From Nitrospinaceae bacterium (lineage in GTDB: Bacteria > Nitrospinota > Nitrospinia > Nitrospinales > VA-1), in NCBI GenBank assembly GCA_029261515.1, contig JAJDBE010000286.1, forward strand, positions 1-36,589: 36,589 nt of DNA, given 5' to 3'. Positions within the stretch are counted from its first letter, which is position 1. Each line of letters opens with the position of its first letter. Under the pieces are notes generated by a model. The model was not told the DNA's origin. It ran no database searches and was given only the letters and a program-made list of their open reading frames with translations. Positions 8,288 through 16,788 of the stretch are shown piece after piece. Position numbers and translations under genes: made by a program.

Positions 8288-8581
8288 ATGGAAGAGAAAA
8301 ATAAAGAGTCGCTCTGGTACCGCTTGTGGGACCATAAGTCCGAAAAGGAAAAACGCCGGGTCAAGTCGTTCATTCCTTTGATCCTTTATACCTTTGCTTT
8401 TGTGTACGGAGTGATCTATCTTTCCATTCTCAACACGGTGAACCGGTACACCCCGGGTTCTACCGTCAAGTCCTGGTTTGGCGGCGACCGGCCTGAAGTC
8501 GTCGAAGCCAAGCTAAGAGAAAAAAGAGAGATCGAGGAAAGTTTCAAGCATATGAGGAAACGCGTCTCTGGCGGCAGGTGA
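8288..8581 (+). CDS. Small single-TM hypothetical protein
   Basis: I do not recognise a family for this 97-residue protein. It has a highly charged N-terminus, one hydrophobic helix (about residues 27-48, FIPLILYTFAFVYGVIYLSIL) and a charged, probably helical C-terminus. The charge distribution suggests the N-terminus stays in the cytosol and the C-terminal 50 residues may face the periplasm. GAGG six bases before the ATG supports the start. It begins a co-directional run with the membrane, SUMF1 and ThyX-like genes downstream (gap 88 nt to the next). Confidence 0.65.
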   Translation: MEEKNKESLWYRLWDHKSEKEKRRVKSFIPLILYTFAFVYGVIYLSILNTVNRYTPGSTVKSWFGGDRPEVVEAKLREKREIEESFKHMRKRVSGGR

Positions 8582-8669
8582 CGCGTATTATTCCGGCGAG
8601 AATAGCGCAAACAATTTTGAGTGGTTACTTTGCGGTTTGAACCGTTAATGCACTGATAGGGAGAACACC

Positions 8670-9212
8670 CTGAAACGTCTGGTTTACACCTTTAATATGT
8701 TTTATTTGTTTTTCCTGTCCCTTTGGGTGGCGGGAATGTTTCTTTTGGGAATCCTGGTGGAGGTCATGGTGCGGGTCAACCTCAAGGACCAGCCAGAGGT
8801 GGGCAGTCTCATCATGAACAAGATCATGGACGTTTATAATGTGCACATCATTTACACCTGTATCGGGGTGATGCTGGCGGCTGAGCTGGTCAAATTTCTG
8901 GTGCGAAAATACAGTCGTGCCGGTCTGCAACAAAAAGTGGTGACCAAACGGCGCTACACCCGCGAGGTGGTGTTGGCCATCATGATCGTGCTGGCAATCT
9001 ATATGGGAAGTTTTCTGCGCCCTGAAATGCACGAGGTGGACAAGCTCAAGAAGGCCAGTCCGGCGGACCAGAAACTGCAAATCCAATTCGACCGCTTTCA
9101 TTCCAAATTCACCTGGATTTATTCGGTCAACATGATTCTCGGATTGACCTTGTTTTATATCCACGGCAAGGAGATGGTCCGGTTCAGAGAGATTTCTTAC
9201 GATGAGCCCTAG
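8670..9212 (+). CDS. Four-TM membrane protein, DUF4149/TMEM205-like
   Basis: Four hydrophobic helices are visible (around the start, residues 57-80, 100-118 and 145-166 when counted from 8670). LSLWVAGMFLLG in TM1, FLRPEMHEVDKL after TM3, and FDRFHSKFTWIYSVNMILGL in TM4 resemble the DUF4149 pattern (R-P-x-M/L-x-E and F-x-R-x-H). Function is unknown. I chose a CTG start at 8670: an AGGGAG ribosome site lies at 8658-8663, and reading from CTG adds the basic MKRL segment before the helix. The first ATG at 8697 has no ribosome site and lies inside the run leading to TM1. It probably shares a transcript with its neighbours. Confidence 0.65.
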   Translation: MKRLVYTFNMFYLFFLSLWVAGMFLLGILVEVMVRVNLKDQPEVGSLIMNKIMDVYNVHIIYTCIGVMLAAELVKFLVRKYSRAGLQQKVVTKRRYTREVVLAIMIVLAIYMGSFLRPEMHEVDKLKKASPADQKLQIQFDRFHSKFTWIYSVNMILGLTLFYIHGKEMVRFREISYDEP

Positions 9213-9258
9213 GTTTCTTCCCATCCATTCTTTCCGGTTTTTGAATTGAACCGATTTG

Positions 9259-10224
9259 ATGCCCATTCGCCTCCCGACCTTTTTCCTCATTCAACTGCTC
9301 TGTTTCCTTTTGGTGGCATCTTTGGCCATTGCCAAGCACGCCGCCGAAGACGATGCGGAAGAACCGCACGAAGAACTGCATGAAGAACCTGCCGGGGAGC
9401 TTCCTGTCTCTCCCGAAGACGATTATTCCTTCATGGTCCGGATTGAAGCGGGAAACTTTAAAAGGGGTTCCTCGTTTGATGAGATCAAGCAATACCTGGC
9501 GATGTGCCGGAAAAAAGACAAGGGCTGCGAGCTGTGGTGGTTCGAGGATGAGTTTCCCGCCAAACCGATTCACCTGGACAGTTACTGGATCGACATCTAC
9601 GAAGTGACCAATGAAAAATATCTGGAATTTGTCGAGGTCACCGGGCACCGTCCGGCGTTGGACGATTCCTGCGAGACGGAAAAATGCCGCAAGGGAAACT
9701 TGTGGCAGGGCGCTTCTTTTTCACCGCGTATCCGCAACCAACCCGTTACCCAGGTCAGCTGGTACGATGCGGATGCCTATTGCCGTTGGCGGGGAAAACG
9801 TTTACCCTCGGAAGCGGAATGGGAAAAAGCCGCGCGCGGTCCGAGCGGCAGTGTGTACCCCTGGGGGAAAAAATCGCCTAAAGGCCGTGCGGCCTATGGC
9901 AGAAAGTGGCGCGGCGTGTTCACCATGACCAATGTCGGCAGTTATCCCAACGGCGCTTCCGTTTACGGGTTGTACGATATGGCGGGCAACGTCTGGGAAT
10001 GGGTGGACGACTGGTACCACAGGAAATACTACAGTATCGGACGCAAGAAGAACCCGCGCGGCCCTGCCACAGGCGAGTTCAAAGTGGTCCGGGGCGGGTC
10101 CTGGGTCAATTACGCTGACTCTCTAAGGAGCGCCTTGAGGCGCTGGAGTCGGCCTGAGGTGCGTTTTAACGACACCGGATTCCGCTGCGCCAGGGATGCA
10201 AATGATGAAACCGAAAAGAACTGA
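9259..10224 (+). CDS. Secreted SUMF1/EgtB-type domain protein
   Basis: The N-terminal 26 residues form a signal peptide (FFLIQLLCFLLVASLAIA, cleavage near AIA-KH), followed by an acidic linker and a sulfatase-modifying-factor (C-type-lectin-like) domain from about residue 55 to the end. Hallmarks are YWIDIYEVTNEKYLEFV, PVTQVSWYDADAYCRWRGKRLPSEAEWEKAARG, YDMAGNVWEWVDDWY and VVRGGSWVN..GFRCA. The cysteine-containing active-site segment of true formylglycine-generating enzymes is replaced by NYADSLRSALRR, so I do not expect sulfatase activation. An insertion with paired cysteines (around CRKKDKGC and CETEKC) may form disulfides. The ATG at 9259 directly follows an in-frame TTG at 9256, with no strong ribosome site. 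Its 3' end overlaps the ThyX-like gene. Confidence 0.88.
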   Translation: MPIRLPTFFLIQLLCFLLVASLAIAKHAAEDDAEEPHEELHEEPAGELPVSPEDDYSFMVRIEAGNFKRGSSFDEIKQYLAMCRKKDKGCELWWFEDEFPAKPIHLDSYWIDIYEVTNEKYLEFVEVTGHRPALDDSCETEKCRKGNLWQGASFSPRIRNQPVTQVSWYDADAYCRWRGKRLPSEAEWEKAARGPSGSVYPWGKKSPKGRAAYGRKWRGVFTMTNVGSYPNGASVYGLYDMAGNVWEWVDDWYHRKYYSIGRKKNPRGPATGEFKVVRGGSWVNYADSLRSALRRWSRPEVRFNDTGFRCARDANDETEKN

Positions 10225-11866
10225 CGAACTGACCGAACGGGAAAAGGAAATCCTCTCGCCCTATGTGTCGGATGTCGACGCCAAGGTGTTTGCGATCCGC
10301 AATCTCAATCCTGAAATTATCGGCGCCGCCCTGGCCCGCTACAGCCGCGCTCCCACGGGATTAAAAGAAACGCTGGCACGCGAGTTCTTGAACCCCGACG
10401 GTTCTCCTAATGAAGTCAAGGGCACGGAGTTGATCGACCGCGTGGTGAACAAATTCGGCGATGAATCCGTCGCCGAACTTGCCGTGGCGCCGCTTTGCAT
10501 CGAAGATACATCCAACCTGATGACCAAAATCATCGAAGACTGCCGCATCGGCGGTTCGCCCATCGAAGAATCCACCCGCTACGTTTTGTACGACGAAAAG
10601 AAAAACGGTGAATGGCGCTACGTGCGCCCCAAAAGCATTATGGAGTCGGGGCTGGGTGAAAAATTCGTCGAAACCATGGAGTTTCTCTTTGCCACCTACG
10701 CGTCTCTGGTCGAGCCGATGCAGGAACTTTTCCGCAAGCGCCTGCCGGCAGAACAATTTTCCATCGAGGTGGAGCGGCAGGGAAATATCGAGAAAGCCTG
10801 TTTGGGCGATCTTCAAGATGACGGCGAACGCCGGGCGCATCGCTTCGCCTACGGCTTCACCATGCGCAGCGCCGCCTGTGACGTGATCCGCTGCATACTC
10901 CCGGCCTGCACCAAGGCGAATATGGGGCTGGTGGGCAATGGCCGGTTTTACACCGGATTGATCTCAAAACTTAAGACCCAGGGCCTGGATGAAGGTCACG
11001 TATTGGCACAAGCCATTCAGAAGGCGCTCAACACGCAGATCCCCACCTTCATCAAGCGGGCGGCCAGAAACGAGTATCCGGCGGAAAACCATTCGAACAA
11101 GAGAAAGCTGTGCGCCGAATTGTTTCAGGACGTGCCGATCGAAAAATCCCCTGAAGTGGCGCTTCTCGACGACCGGCGCGACACGGGGCAGGCGGAGCTT
11201 CTTGCCGGCATGGTGTTTCCGCACGTTCAGCACTCGACGGCGCAAATCCGTCAGGTGATCGGCGCGCTTTCCCTGGAAAAAAGGAACGAATTGTTTTCTG
11301 TCTTTATTGGCAAACGCCAAAGCAAACGCGACCGCCCAGGCCGCGCGCTGGAGGCCGGGTATCCCATCCAATTCGATATCATTGCCGGATTCGCCGAATA
11401 CCGCGACCTGCAACGTCACCGCATGCTGACGCAACAGCGCCAGGACTTGGGAGTTGCGCTTGGGTATTCGATTCCCGATGAGATCCGCGAGATCGGCCAG
11501 GAAACCATCGTGCAGGAATGTTTCGAGCGCTCGGAACATCTGCACGGCGCTCTCAAGCACGCGGGGTTGGTGGAGGAAGCCCAATACGCCACGTTGTTCA
11601 ATCATTTCATCCGCTGGAATATGGGGATGAACCTGCGCGAGCTGGGGCACTTCACCGAATTGCGCACGCAAAAGGCCGGTCACCCCAAATACCGGCGCAC
11701 GGCGCAGTTGATGGCAAAGCTTTATCTAAAGCGGTATCCCCAGATGCAGCCGGTATTGAAATTCGTGGATTACAACGATTACGACCAGAGCATCACCCGC
11801 GCTGAGCAGGAAGCCAGAACCGCACGCAAGAGTCTCGCCGCCGGCGTGTTCGACGACATGGATTAA
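10202..11866 (+). CDS. Tandem ThyX-like (FAD-dependent thymidylate synthase family) protein
   Basis: This roughly 554-residue protein contains two ThyX-like halves, where ordinary ThyX is 200-250 residues. Half 1 has DESVAEL, SPIEESTRYV (about residues 119-128) and LPACTKANMGLVGNGR. Half 2 has LQRHRMLTQQR (about 403-413), then NLRELGHFTELR and YRRTAQLMAKLY. Canonical ThyX carries RHRxxSxNExSxR as one motif. Here half 1 keeps only the S..E.S.R part and half 2 keeps only RHR, so the activity may differ or the halves may complement each other. ThyX converts dUMP to dTMP with methylene-THF, NADPH and FAD; that this protein does so is uncertain. AGGG at 10192-10195 favours the ATGs at 10202/10205 over the one at 10196. 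It overlaps the SUMF1 gene by 23 nt, suggesting coupled translation. Confidence 0.8.
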   Translation: MMKPKRTDELTEREKEILSPYVSDVDAKVFAIRNLNPEIIGAALARYSRAPTGLKETLAREFLNPDGSPNEVKGTELIDRVVNKFGDESVAELAVAPLCIEDTSNLMTKIIEDCRIGGSPIEESTRYVLYDEKKNGEWRYVRPKSIMESGLGEKFVETMEFLFATYASLVEPMQELFRKRLPAEQFSIEVERQGNIEKACLGDLQDDGERRAHRFAYGFTMRSAACDVIRCILPACTKANMGLVGNGRFYTGLISKLKTQGLDEGHVLAQAIQKALNTQIPTFIKRAARNEYPAENHSNKRKLCAELFQDVPIEKSPEVALLDDRRDTGQAELLAGMVFPHVQHSTAQIRQVIGALSLEKRNELFSVFIGKRQSKRDRPGRALEAGYPIQFDIIAGFAEYRDLQRHRMLTQQRQDLGVALGYSIPDEIREIGQETIVQECFERSEHLHGALKHAGLVEEAQYATLFNHFIRWNMGMNLRELGHFTELRTQKAGHPKYRRTAQLMAKLYLKRYPQMQPVLKFVDYNDYDQSITRAEQEARTARKSLAAGVFDDMD

Positions 11867-12418
11867 AATTCCCGCCTCAATGGCTGTCCAATTTAATTCG
11901 GATTGCCAAATTTTTTAATAAAAATTGCGGTTTTTTGCTTAAAAAATGCAACTTTTAGGTGTTTTTTTGATCAATTCAGGCATGCGAAACCAAGGCCTCG
12001 GTCCATTTTGTCTCGGGTCCATTTTTTTGGCAAAGAGCCAAGATAGAGGTATTGGAAAAATCGCAGGCTGAATAAAACCGATAGCGATGCGAACCTTCTT
12101 TTTTTCGCAATGGGCCAATGCCCAATTTGCCTGCCGCAAAATTGTCAGTCGATTTGGCTCGAAGCTCTTCGCTCTCCTTCATCCTGCCTTATAAATCTCT
12201 TTGATTAAATTCGAAAATTCGCTTGCGCCCGGTTGAGCGGAAAAATAAAAATTTTTGCAGAAAATGCGTTGGAAAAGGGGTGAAAAAAATAAATTCTATG
12301 GTAAGGTAGCCGCTTCGGATTTTCAGTCGAAGTATATTTCCCGGAGTTTTATCCGTTTTTGCTTAGGAACTTTCTGTTTATGATTCCCAATAAAGACATG
12401 TAAAGAGGGAAAAAGAAG
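11867..12418. other. AT-rich intergenic region upstream of pntA
   Basis: This 552-nt gap has several T-tracts (about 11920-11970) just after the ThyX-like gene, which may serve termination. It has no convincing gene: the short minus-strand frames at 11939-12182 lack family resemblance and ribosome sites. The transhydrogenase promoter must lie in its right half, but I cannot pick one confidently. Confidence 0.5.
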
Positions 12419-13954
12419 ATGAAGATTGGTATCCCCAAAGAAATTCATGCTGGAGAAAAGCGAGTGGCGACCACCCCCGAGGTCGCAAAAGAACTTATCA
12501 AACTGGGTTTTGAAGTCGCCATTGAGGCGGGCGCCGGTGCCGCCGCCCATTATTCAGATGCTTCTTATGTTGCAGCGGGCGTCACGGTTATAAAAAATAC
12601 CGGGGATCTCTGGAGTGGCAGCGACATCATTTTAAAAGTGCGCGGCCCCGAACCCAAAGAGGTGAATTATCTTAAAGCGGGGCAAATTTATATTTCGTTC
12701 CTTTGGCCGGCGCAAAATCCCGACCTGCTCAAAAAATTAGCCGATAAAAAAGTCACGGCCCTGGCAATGGACATGGTGCCGCGTATTTCCCGCGCGCAAA
12801 AAATGGACGCCCTCAGCTCCATGGCGAATATTGCCGGATACCGGGCCGTTGTGGAAGCCGCCCAGCATTTTGGCCGGTTCTTTACCGGGCAGATCACAGC
12901 GGCGGGAAAAGTGCCTCCGGCAAAAGTCATGGTGATTGGCGCTGGCGTTGCGGGTTTGGCCGCCATCGGCGCCGCCAAAAGCATGGGCGCCATCGTGCGG
13001 GCTTTCGATACCCGGCCGGAAGTGAAAGAACAGATCGAGAGCATGGACGCGGAGTTCCTGGAACTTGATTTTGAGGAAGAGGGTTCCGGCACTGGCGGCT
13101 ATGCGAAGGTGATGAGTAAAGAATTCATCGCGGCGGAAATGGCCCTCTTCAGGGAGCAGGCCAAGGAAGTGGATATCATCATCACGACCGCGTTGATTCC
13201 CGGCAAACCGGCTCCGGAACTGATTCTGGAAGATATGGTCACTTCCATGAAAGACGGCAGCGTGATTGTTGACCTCGCCGCGGAACAGGGCGGCAACTGC
13301 AAGCTGACCGAAGCGGGAAAAGTGATCAAGGTGCATGGGGTTTCCATTATCGGCTACACCGATTTGCCGAGCCGTCTGGCGGCAACCTCGAGCCAATTGT
13401 ATGGAACCAATTTACGCCACTTGCTGACGGACATGTGCAAGGCGAAAGACGGCAAAGTAATAGTAGATTTTGATGACGAAGTGGTTCGCGGAGCGACGGC
13501 TGTCAAGGAGGGTGAGATCACCTTCCCACCGCCTGCGCCTAAACTTTCAGCGGCGCCGGCCCAACCGGCTGAAGCCGCCAAACCGCCTGAAGCGCCCAAA
13601 AAAGAAACACCTTCCTGGGTGGGACCGGCGGTCACTTTCGGCGTCGGGGCCTTGGCCTTGTTAGGATTGGGCGCGGTTGCGCCTGCGTCCTTTATGGCCC
13701 ATTTCACGGTATTTGTTCTGGCCTGTTTTGTCGGCTATATGGTGATCTGGAATGTGACCGCGGCGTTGCACACGCCGTTAATGAGTGTGACCAACGCCAT
13801 CAGCAGTATCATTATTGTGGGCGCTATTTTGCAGATCAGTTCGGGAGAAAAACTTCTTATGGGGGTGGCGGCGTTCGCAACGTTGATCACTGCAATCAAT
13901 ATCGTGGGCGGGTTTGCGGTAACGCGCCGCATGCTTGACATGTTTCGGAAGTAG
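12419..13954 (+). CDS. pntA: Proton-translocating NAD(P) transhydrogenase subunit alpha
   Basis: This 511-residue protein combines the NAD(H)-binding domain I (residues 1 to about 375; [49 protein letters not shown] Rossmann loop, RQD-loop region, [10 protein letters not shown]) with a C-terminal membrane part of about four helices (about 400-500). A Pro/Ala-rich linker (about 363-398) joins them. With PntB it couples hydride transfer between NADH and NADP+ to proton flow across the inner membrane, chiefly supplying NADPH. The single-chain alpha subunit is the E. coli-like arrangement rather than the split PntAA/PntAB form. The start follows a purine-rich AGAGGGAAAAAGAAG. The pntB ribosome site overlaps this gene's stop codon. 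Confidence 0.96.
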   Translation: MKIGIPKEIHAGEKRVATTPEVAKELIKLGFEVAIEAGAGAAAHYSDASYVAAGVTVIKNTGDLWSGSDIILKVRGPEPKEVNYLKAGQIYISFLWPAQNPDLLKKLADKKVTALAMDMVPRISRAQKMDALSSMANIAGYRAVVEAAQHFGRFFTGQITAAGKVPPAKVMVIGAGVAGLAAIGAAKSMGAIVRAFDTRPEVKEQIESMDAEFLELDFEEEGSGTGGYAKVMSKEFIAAEMALFREQAKEVDIIITTALIPGKPAPELILEDMVTSMKDGSVIVDLAAEQGGNCKLTEAGKVIKVHGVSIIGYTDLPSRLAATSSQLYGTNLRHLLTDMCKAKDGKVIVDFDDEVVRGATAVKEGEITFPPPAPKLSAAPAQPAEAAKPPEAPKKETPSWVGPAVTFGVGALALLGLGAVAPASFMAHFTVFVLACFVGYMVIWNVTAALHTPLMSVTNAISSIIIVGAILQISSGEKLLMGVAAFATLITAINIVGGFAVTRRMLDMFRK

Positions 13955-13965
13955 GAGGCGATACG

Positions 13966-15354
13966 ATGAGCGAAGGTATTGTAACCGCCTCTTATGTCGG
14001 GGCGACCGTTCTTTTTATTCTGGCGTTAGGCGGTTTGAGCAATCCGGAAACCTCCCGGCGCGGCAACCTGTATGGCATGCTGGGCATGGCCATTGCCCTG
14101 ATCGCCACCATCTCAGGGGTCACCGCCAATATAGCGATTTTGATCGCAGCATTGGTAGTCGGCGGCAGTATCGGCCTGGTTCTGGCGCGCCGCGTGCAAA
14201 TGACGGAAATGCCCGAACTGGTTGCCATTCTGCATAGTTTGGTAGGGATGGCCGCGGTTCTGGTGGGTTTTGCCAATTTCATGGACCCCAATGTGCACTT
14301 CACCGGGGTGGAACTCACCATCCATGATATCGAAACCTATCTGGGAATTTTGATTGGGGCGATCACGTTTTCAGGATCCGTCATTGCATTCGGAAAACTC
14401 AGCGGAAAAATCACCGGCAACCCCATGTTACTGCCGGCCCGGCATTGGCTCAATCTGGGTTTGCTAATTGCTTCCATTTATTTTTGTGTCCTGTTTGTCG
14501 ATCAGTCCGCCGCGGGCGGCGGCATGATGCCTCTGTTGATTATGACGGGCATCGCCTTGTTGTTCGGGATTCATATGGTCATGGCCATTGGCGGGGCGGA
14601 CATGCCGGTGGTGGTTTCCATGCTGAACTCCTATTCCGGTTGGGCGGCTGCTGCAACAGGATTCATGCTCAGTAACGACTTGCTCATTGTGACGGGCGCC
14701 CTGGTCGGCAGCAGTGGTGCGATCCTCAGTTACATCATGTGCCGCGCCATGAACCGTAAGTTCCTGGCCGTCATTGCCGGAGGCTTCGGCACGACCACAG
14801 GCGGTTCCTCGGCCTCAGCCGAAGAACAGGGCGAAGTGGTGGCGTTACAGCCCGCCGAGGTGGCAAGCTTGTTGAAAGAATCGAAGCAAGTCGTGATCAT
14901 TCCGGGCTATGGCATGGCCGTCGCCCAGGCTCAGCACATCGTCTGCGAAATCACCAAATCCCTTCGCGCCAAAAAAGTGAATGTGCGCTTTGCCATACAT
15001 CCCGTTGCCGGGCGTATGCCGGGACACATGAACGTATTGCTGGCGGAAGCCAAGGTTCCCTACGACATTGTTTTTGAAATGGATGAAATCAATGACGATT
15101 TCCCGGATGTCGATGTTGCCATCGTCATTGGCGCCAACGACATTGTCAATCCCTCGGCGCAGACCGACCCGAACAGTCCCATTGCGGGAATGCCGGTATT
15201 GGAATGCTGGAAGGCTGAAACCACCATTGTGCTGAAACGCAGTATGGCGACGGGCTACGCGGGAGTGCAGAACCCGTTGTTCTTCAAAGAAAATACCCGC
15301 ATGTTGTTCGGCGATGCCCGAACCAGTCTGGACGAGGTTTTCAAAAACCTGTAA
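13966..15354 (+). CDS. pntB: Proton-translocating NAD(P) transhydrogenase subunit beta
   Basis: This 462-residue protein has a membrane domain of eight or nine helices (residues 1 to about 270; for example [70 protein letters not shown]) followed by the NADP(H)-binding domain III (about 285-462; [67 protein letters not shown]). It completes the transhydrogenase with PntA, 11 nt upstream. TAGGAGG, which includes the pntA stop codon, is its ribosome site, so translation is probably coupled. It converges with the beta-propeller gene 12 nt downstream. Confidence 0.97.
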   Translation: MSEGIVTASYVGATVLFILALGGLSNPETSRRGNLYGMLGMAIALIATISGVTANIAILIAALVVGGSIGLVLARRVQMTEMPELVAILHSLVGMAAVLVGFANFMDPNVHFTGVELTIHDIETYLGILIGAITFSGSVIAFGKLSGKITGNPMLLPARHWLNLGLLIASIYFCVLFVDQSAAGGGMMPLLIMTGIALLFGIHMVMAIGGADMPVVVSMLNSYSGWAAAATGFMLSNDLLIVTGALVGSSGAILSYIMCRAMNRKFLAVIAGGFGTTTGGSSASAEEQGEVVALQPAEVASLLKESKQVVIIPGYGMAVAQAQHIVCEITKSLRAKKVNVRFAIHPVAGRMPGHMNVLLAEAKVPYDIVFEMDEINDDFPDVDVAIVIGANDIVNPSAQTDPNSPIAGMPVLECWKAETTIVLKRSMATGYAGVQNPLFFKENTRMLFGDARTSLDEVFKNL

Positions 15355-15366
15355 GGTCAGTCAGCC

Positions 15367-16224
15367 TTACCGTTCCAGCGGAAACGTGAACACCAGGTTG
15401 CCGTCGAAGGACGGAACCAGCACTCGGTTGTTTTTGTAGTCGAAAGAAATGTCCGCCGGCGTGACCATGTTTTTCCGCAGCACCTCCACCGTGGAATATT
15501 GCTTGATCCGGTAAATCGTTCCCGATGTAAAACTGGACAACAGAATATTTCCTTCTCTATCCAGAGCAATTCCATCCAGCCCTTTAAAGTGCCGTTTGTG
15601 AATCGGCAGAATGCTGCCGTCCAGATTCACCGCGATCAACTTTCCCAGTCCCCATGTCGCCACCAGCAACCGCTTGTGCCGGGCCTCAAAGACCAGTCCA
15701 TTGGGGTTGCCAAGACGCGGCGTTTTAGCCACCAGGGTGATGAGGTAATTTCGCGCCGGATCGATTTTATAAATAGCGTTGCCAAACGTGTCCGAGGCGT
15801 ATACATTGCCCTCCGGGTCGAGCGTGAGATCGTTTAGCGACTTGACGCCGAGCAGAGCAAAGTCGGCCGTGCCGAGCAATCTGCCGGAGTCCTTATCGAA
15901 ACGGCGGACCGCATCGATATCGGCCACGAACAGATCATCACCGGAGATAGCGAGCCCCTTAGGCGCGTTCAGCGTCACGCCGTTTTTGCCGGAGCGGATG
16001 AACTCCCGGTCGATCTGTTTGCCGTCGGGACTGATCCTGACGATGTATCCCTTGTTGTCTTTTTTGCCAGCCGATCCAACCACGTTGGAAACGTAGTACA
16101 CTCCAGTGGAGGCATCGACGATGAAACTCTCCGGCGCTTGCATGTCCCGAACTTCAAACGTGTATGCCGAAGAAGAAATCAGCACCGCGAACAGGAAGGT
16201 GAAAAGAAGAGTGACAGGGCGCAT
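15367..16224 (-). CDS. Exported SMP-30/NHL-type beta-propeller protein
   Basis: This 285-residue protein has an N-terminal signal peptide (VTLLFTFLFAVLISSSAYT, cleavage about residue 22) and then repeated beta-propeller blades with the SMP-30/gluconolactonase/NHL pattern: PESFIVDASTGVYYVSNV, APKGLAISGDDLFVADI, LNDLTLDPEGNVYASDTFGNAIYKID, NPNGLVFEARHKRLLVATW, GLDGIALDREGNILLSSF. It is probably periplasmic. Members bind Ca2+ or act as lactonases, but many are only structural; I assign no reaction. It converges with pntB and is a single-gene unit. Confidence 0.85.
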   Translation of the reverse strand: MRPVTLLFTFLFAVLISSSAYTFEVRDMQAPESFIVDASTGVYYVSNVVGSAGKKDNKGYIVRISPDGKQIDREFIRSGKNGVTLNAPKGLAISGDDLFVADIDAVRRFDKDSGRLLGTADFALLGVKSLNDLTLDPEGNVYASDTFGNAIYKIDPARNYLITLVAKTPRLGNPNGLVFEARHKRLLVATWGLGKLIAVNLDGSILPIHKRHFKGLDGIALDREGNILLSSFTSGTIYRIKQYSTVEVLRKNMVTPADISFDYKNNRVLVPSFDGNLVFTFPLER

Positions 16225-16343
16225 GCCGGGGCCATCCAGAATTTGTAGTGGCAGATAAACTTTTGATGCGCACAGACTAACATAGATGAATTCCTATTTT
16301 AAAGAGAGCGGCGCGGGGATTTCCGATCCCTCTTACCAGGCTG

Positions 16344-16368
16344 TCACCCTGAGCTAGTCGAAGGGTGA
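16344..16368. repeat. Dispersed hairpin repeat (TCACCCT...AGGGTGA)
   Basis: TCACCCT (16344-16350) and AGGGTGA (16362-16368) enclose GAGCTAGTCGA, followed by GGGGCCGGGGTGAGGGGC. This CACCCTGAGC-AGTCGAAGGGTG type of imperfect palindrome recurs in intergenic regions of many unrelated bacterial genomes. Here it sits just upstream of the gene at 16405. Confidence 0.55.
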
Positions 16369-16404
16369 GGGGCCGGGGTGAGGGGCAACTCAACAGGATA
16401 TTAA

Positions 16405-16722
16405 ATGTTGAAAAGTAAAAGCAAAAACGATCTGGTGTTCGGCATACTGCTGATGGGAATTACCGGCGTGTTGATCGGCGTGGTGACCGACAGCGTGAGA
16501 CTGCTGCTCATCGCCGGAGGGTTGGGCACGATCATCGGCGGCTTTATCGGCTGGCTGGGGGGGCGGCGGTATCTCTTGATTATCTGTTTCGGCGTTCTGC
16601 TCGGGGCGTATCTCGGCTACCTGTCCGGCGACCGGGATGTTCTCATCATGGCCGCGGGCACCGGCGGCGCCATCGCAGGCTTCCTCGGCAATCAGATCGA
16701 ATTGTTTATGAAAAAAAAATAA
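16405..16722 (+). CDS. Glycine-rich small membrane protein
   Basis: This 105-residue hypothetical protein is almost wholly hydrophobic, with about four short helices (residues 10-25, 31-50, 55-70, 80-97). They carry glycine-zipper-like spacing (IAGGLGTIIGGFIGWLGG and GTGGAIAGFLGN). I know no function for it. A short basic N-terminus (MLKSKSKND) suggests it stays inside. A decayed copy of its second half is found at 18899-19045, so the sequence has been duplicated locally. It is 66 nt upstream of, and co-directional with, the larger membrane protein gene at 16789. Confidence 0.7.
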   Translation: MLKSKSKNDLVFGILLMGITGVLIGVVTDSVRLLLIAGGLGTIIGGFIGWLGGRRYLLIICFGVLLGAYLGYLSGDRDVLIMAAGTGGAIAGFLGNQIELFMKKK

Positions 16723-16788
16723 ACGATCCTCACCCTTCTTTATAAAGACTGCCTTTAAACATCTCTTCCATCAGGGAGGAAAGTTTCC

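Noticed and set aside
9259-10224. Formylglycine-generating enzyme (sulfatase activator)
   Set aside because: The SUMF1 domain is clear, but the catalytic cysteine loop is missing and no sulfatase is nearby.
11939-12182. Minus-strand small genes in the pntA upstream gap
   Set aside because: There is no ribosome site, no family resemblance, and the frames are composed of low-complexity AT-rich sequence.
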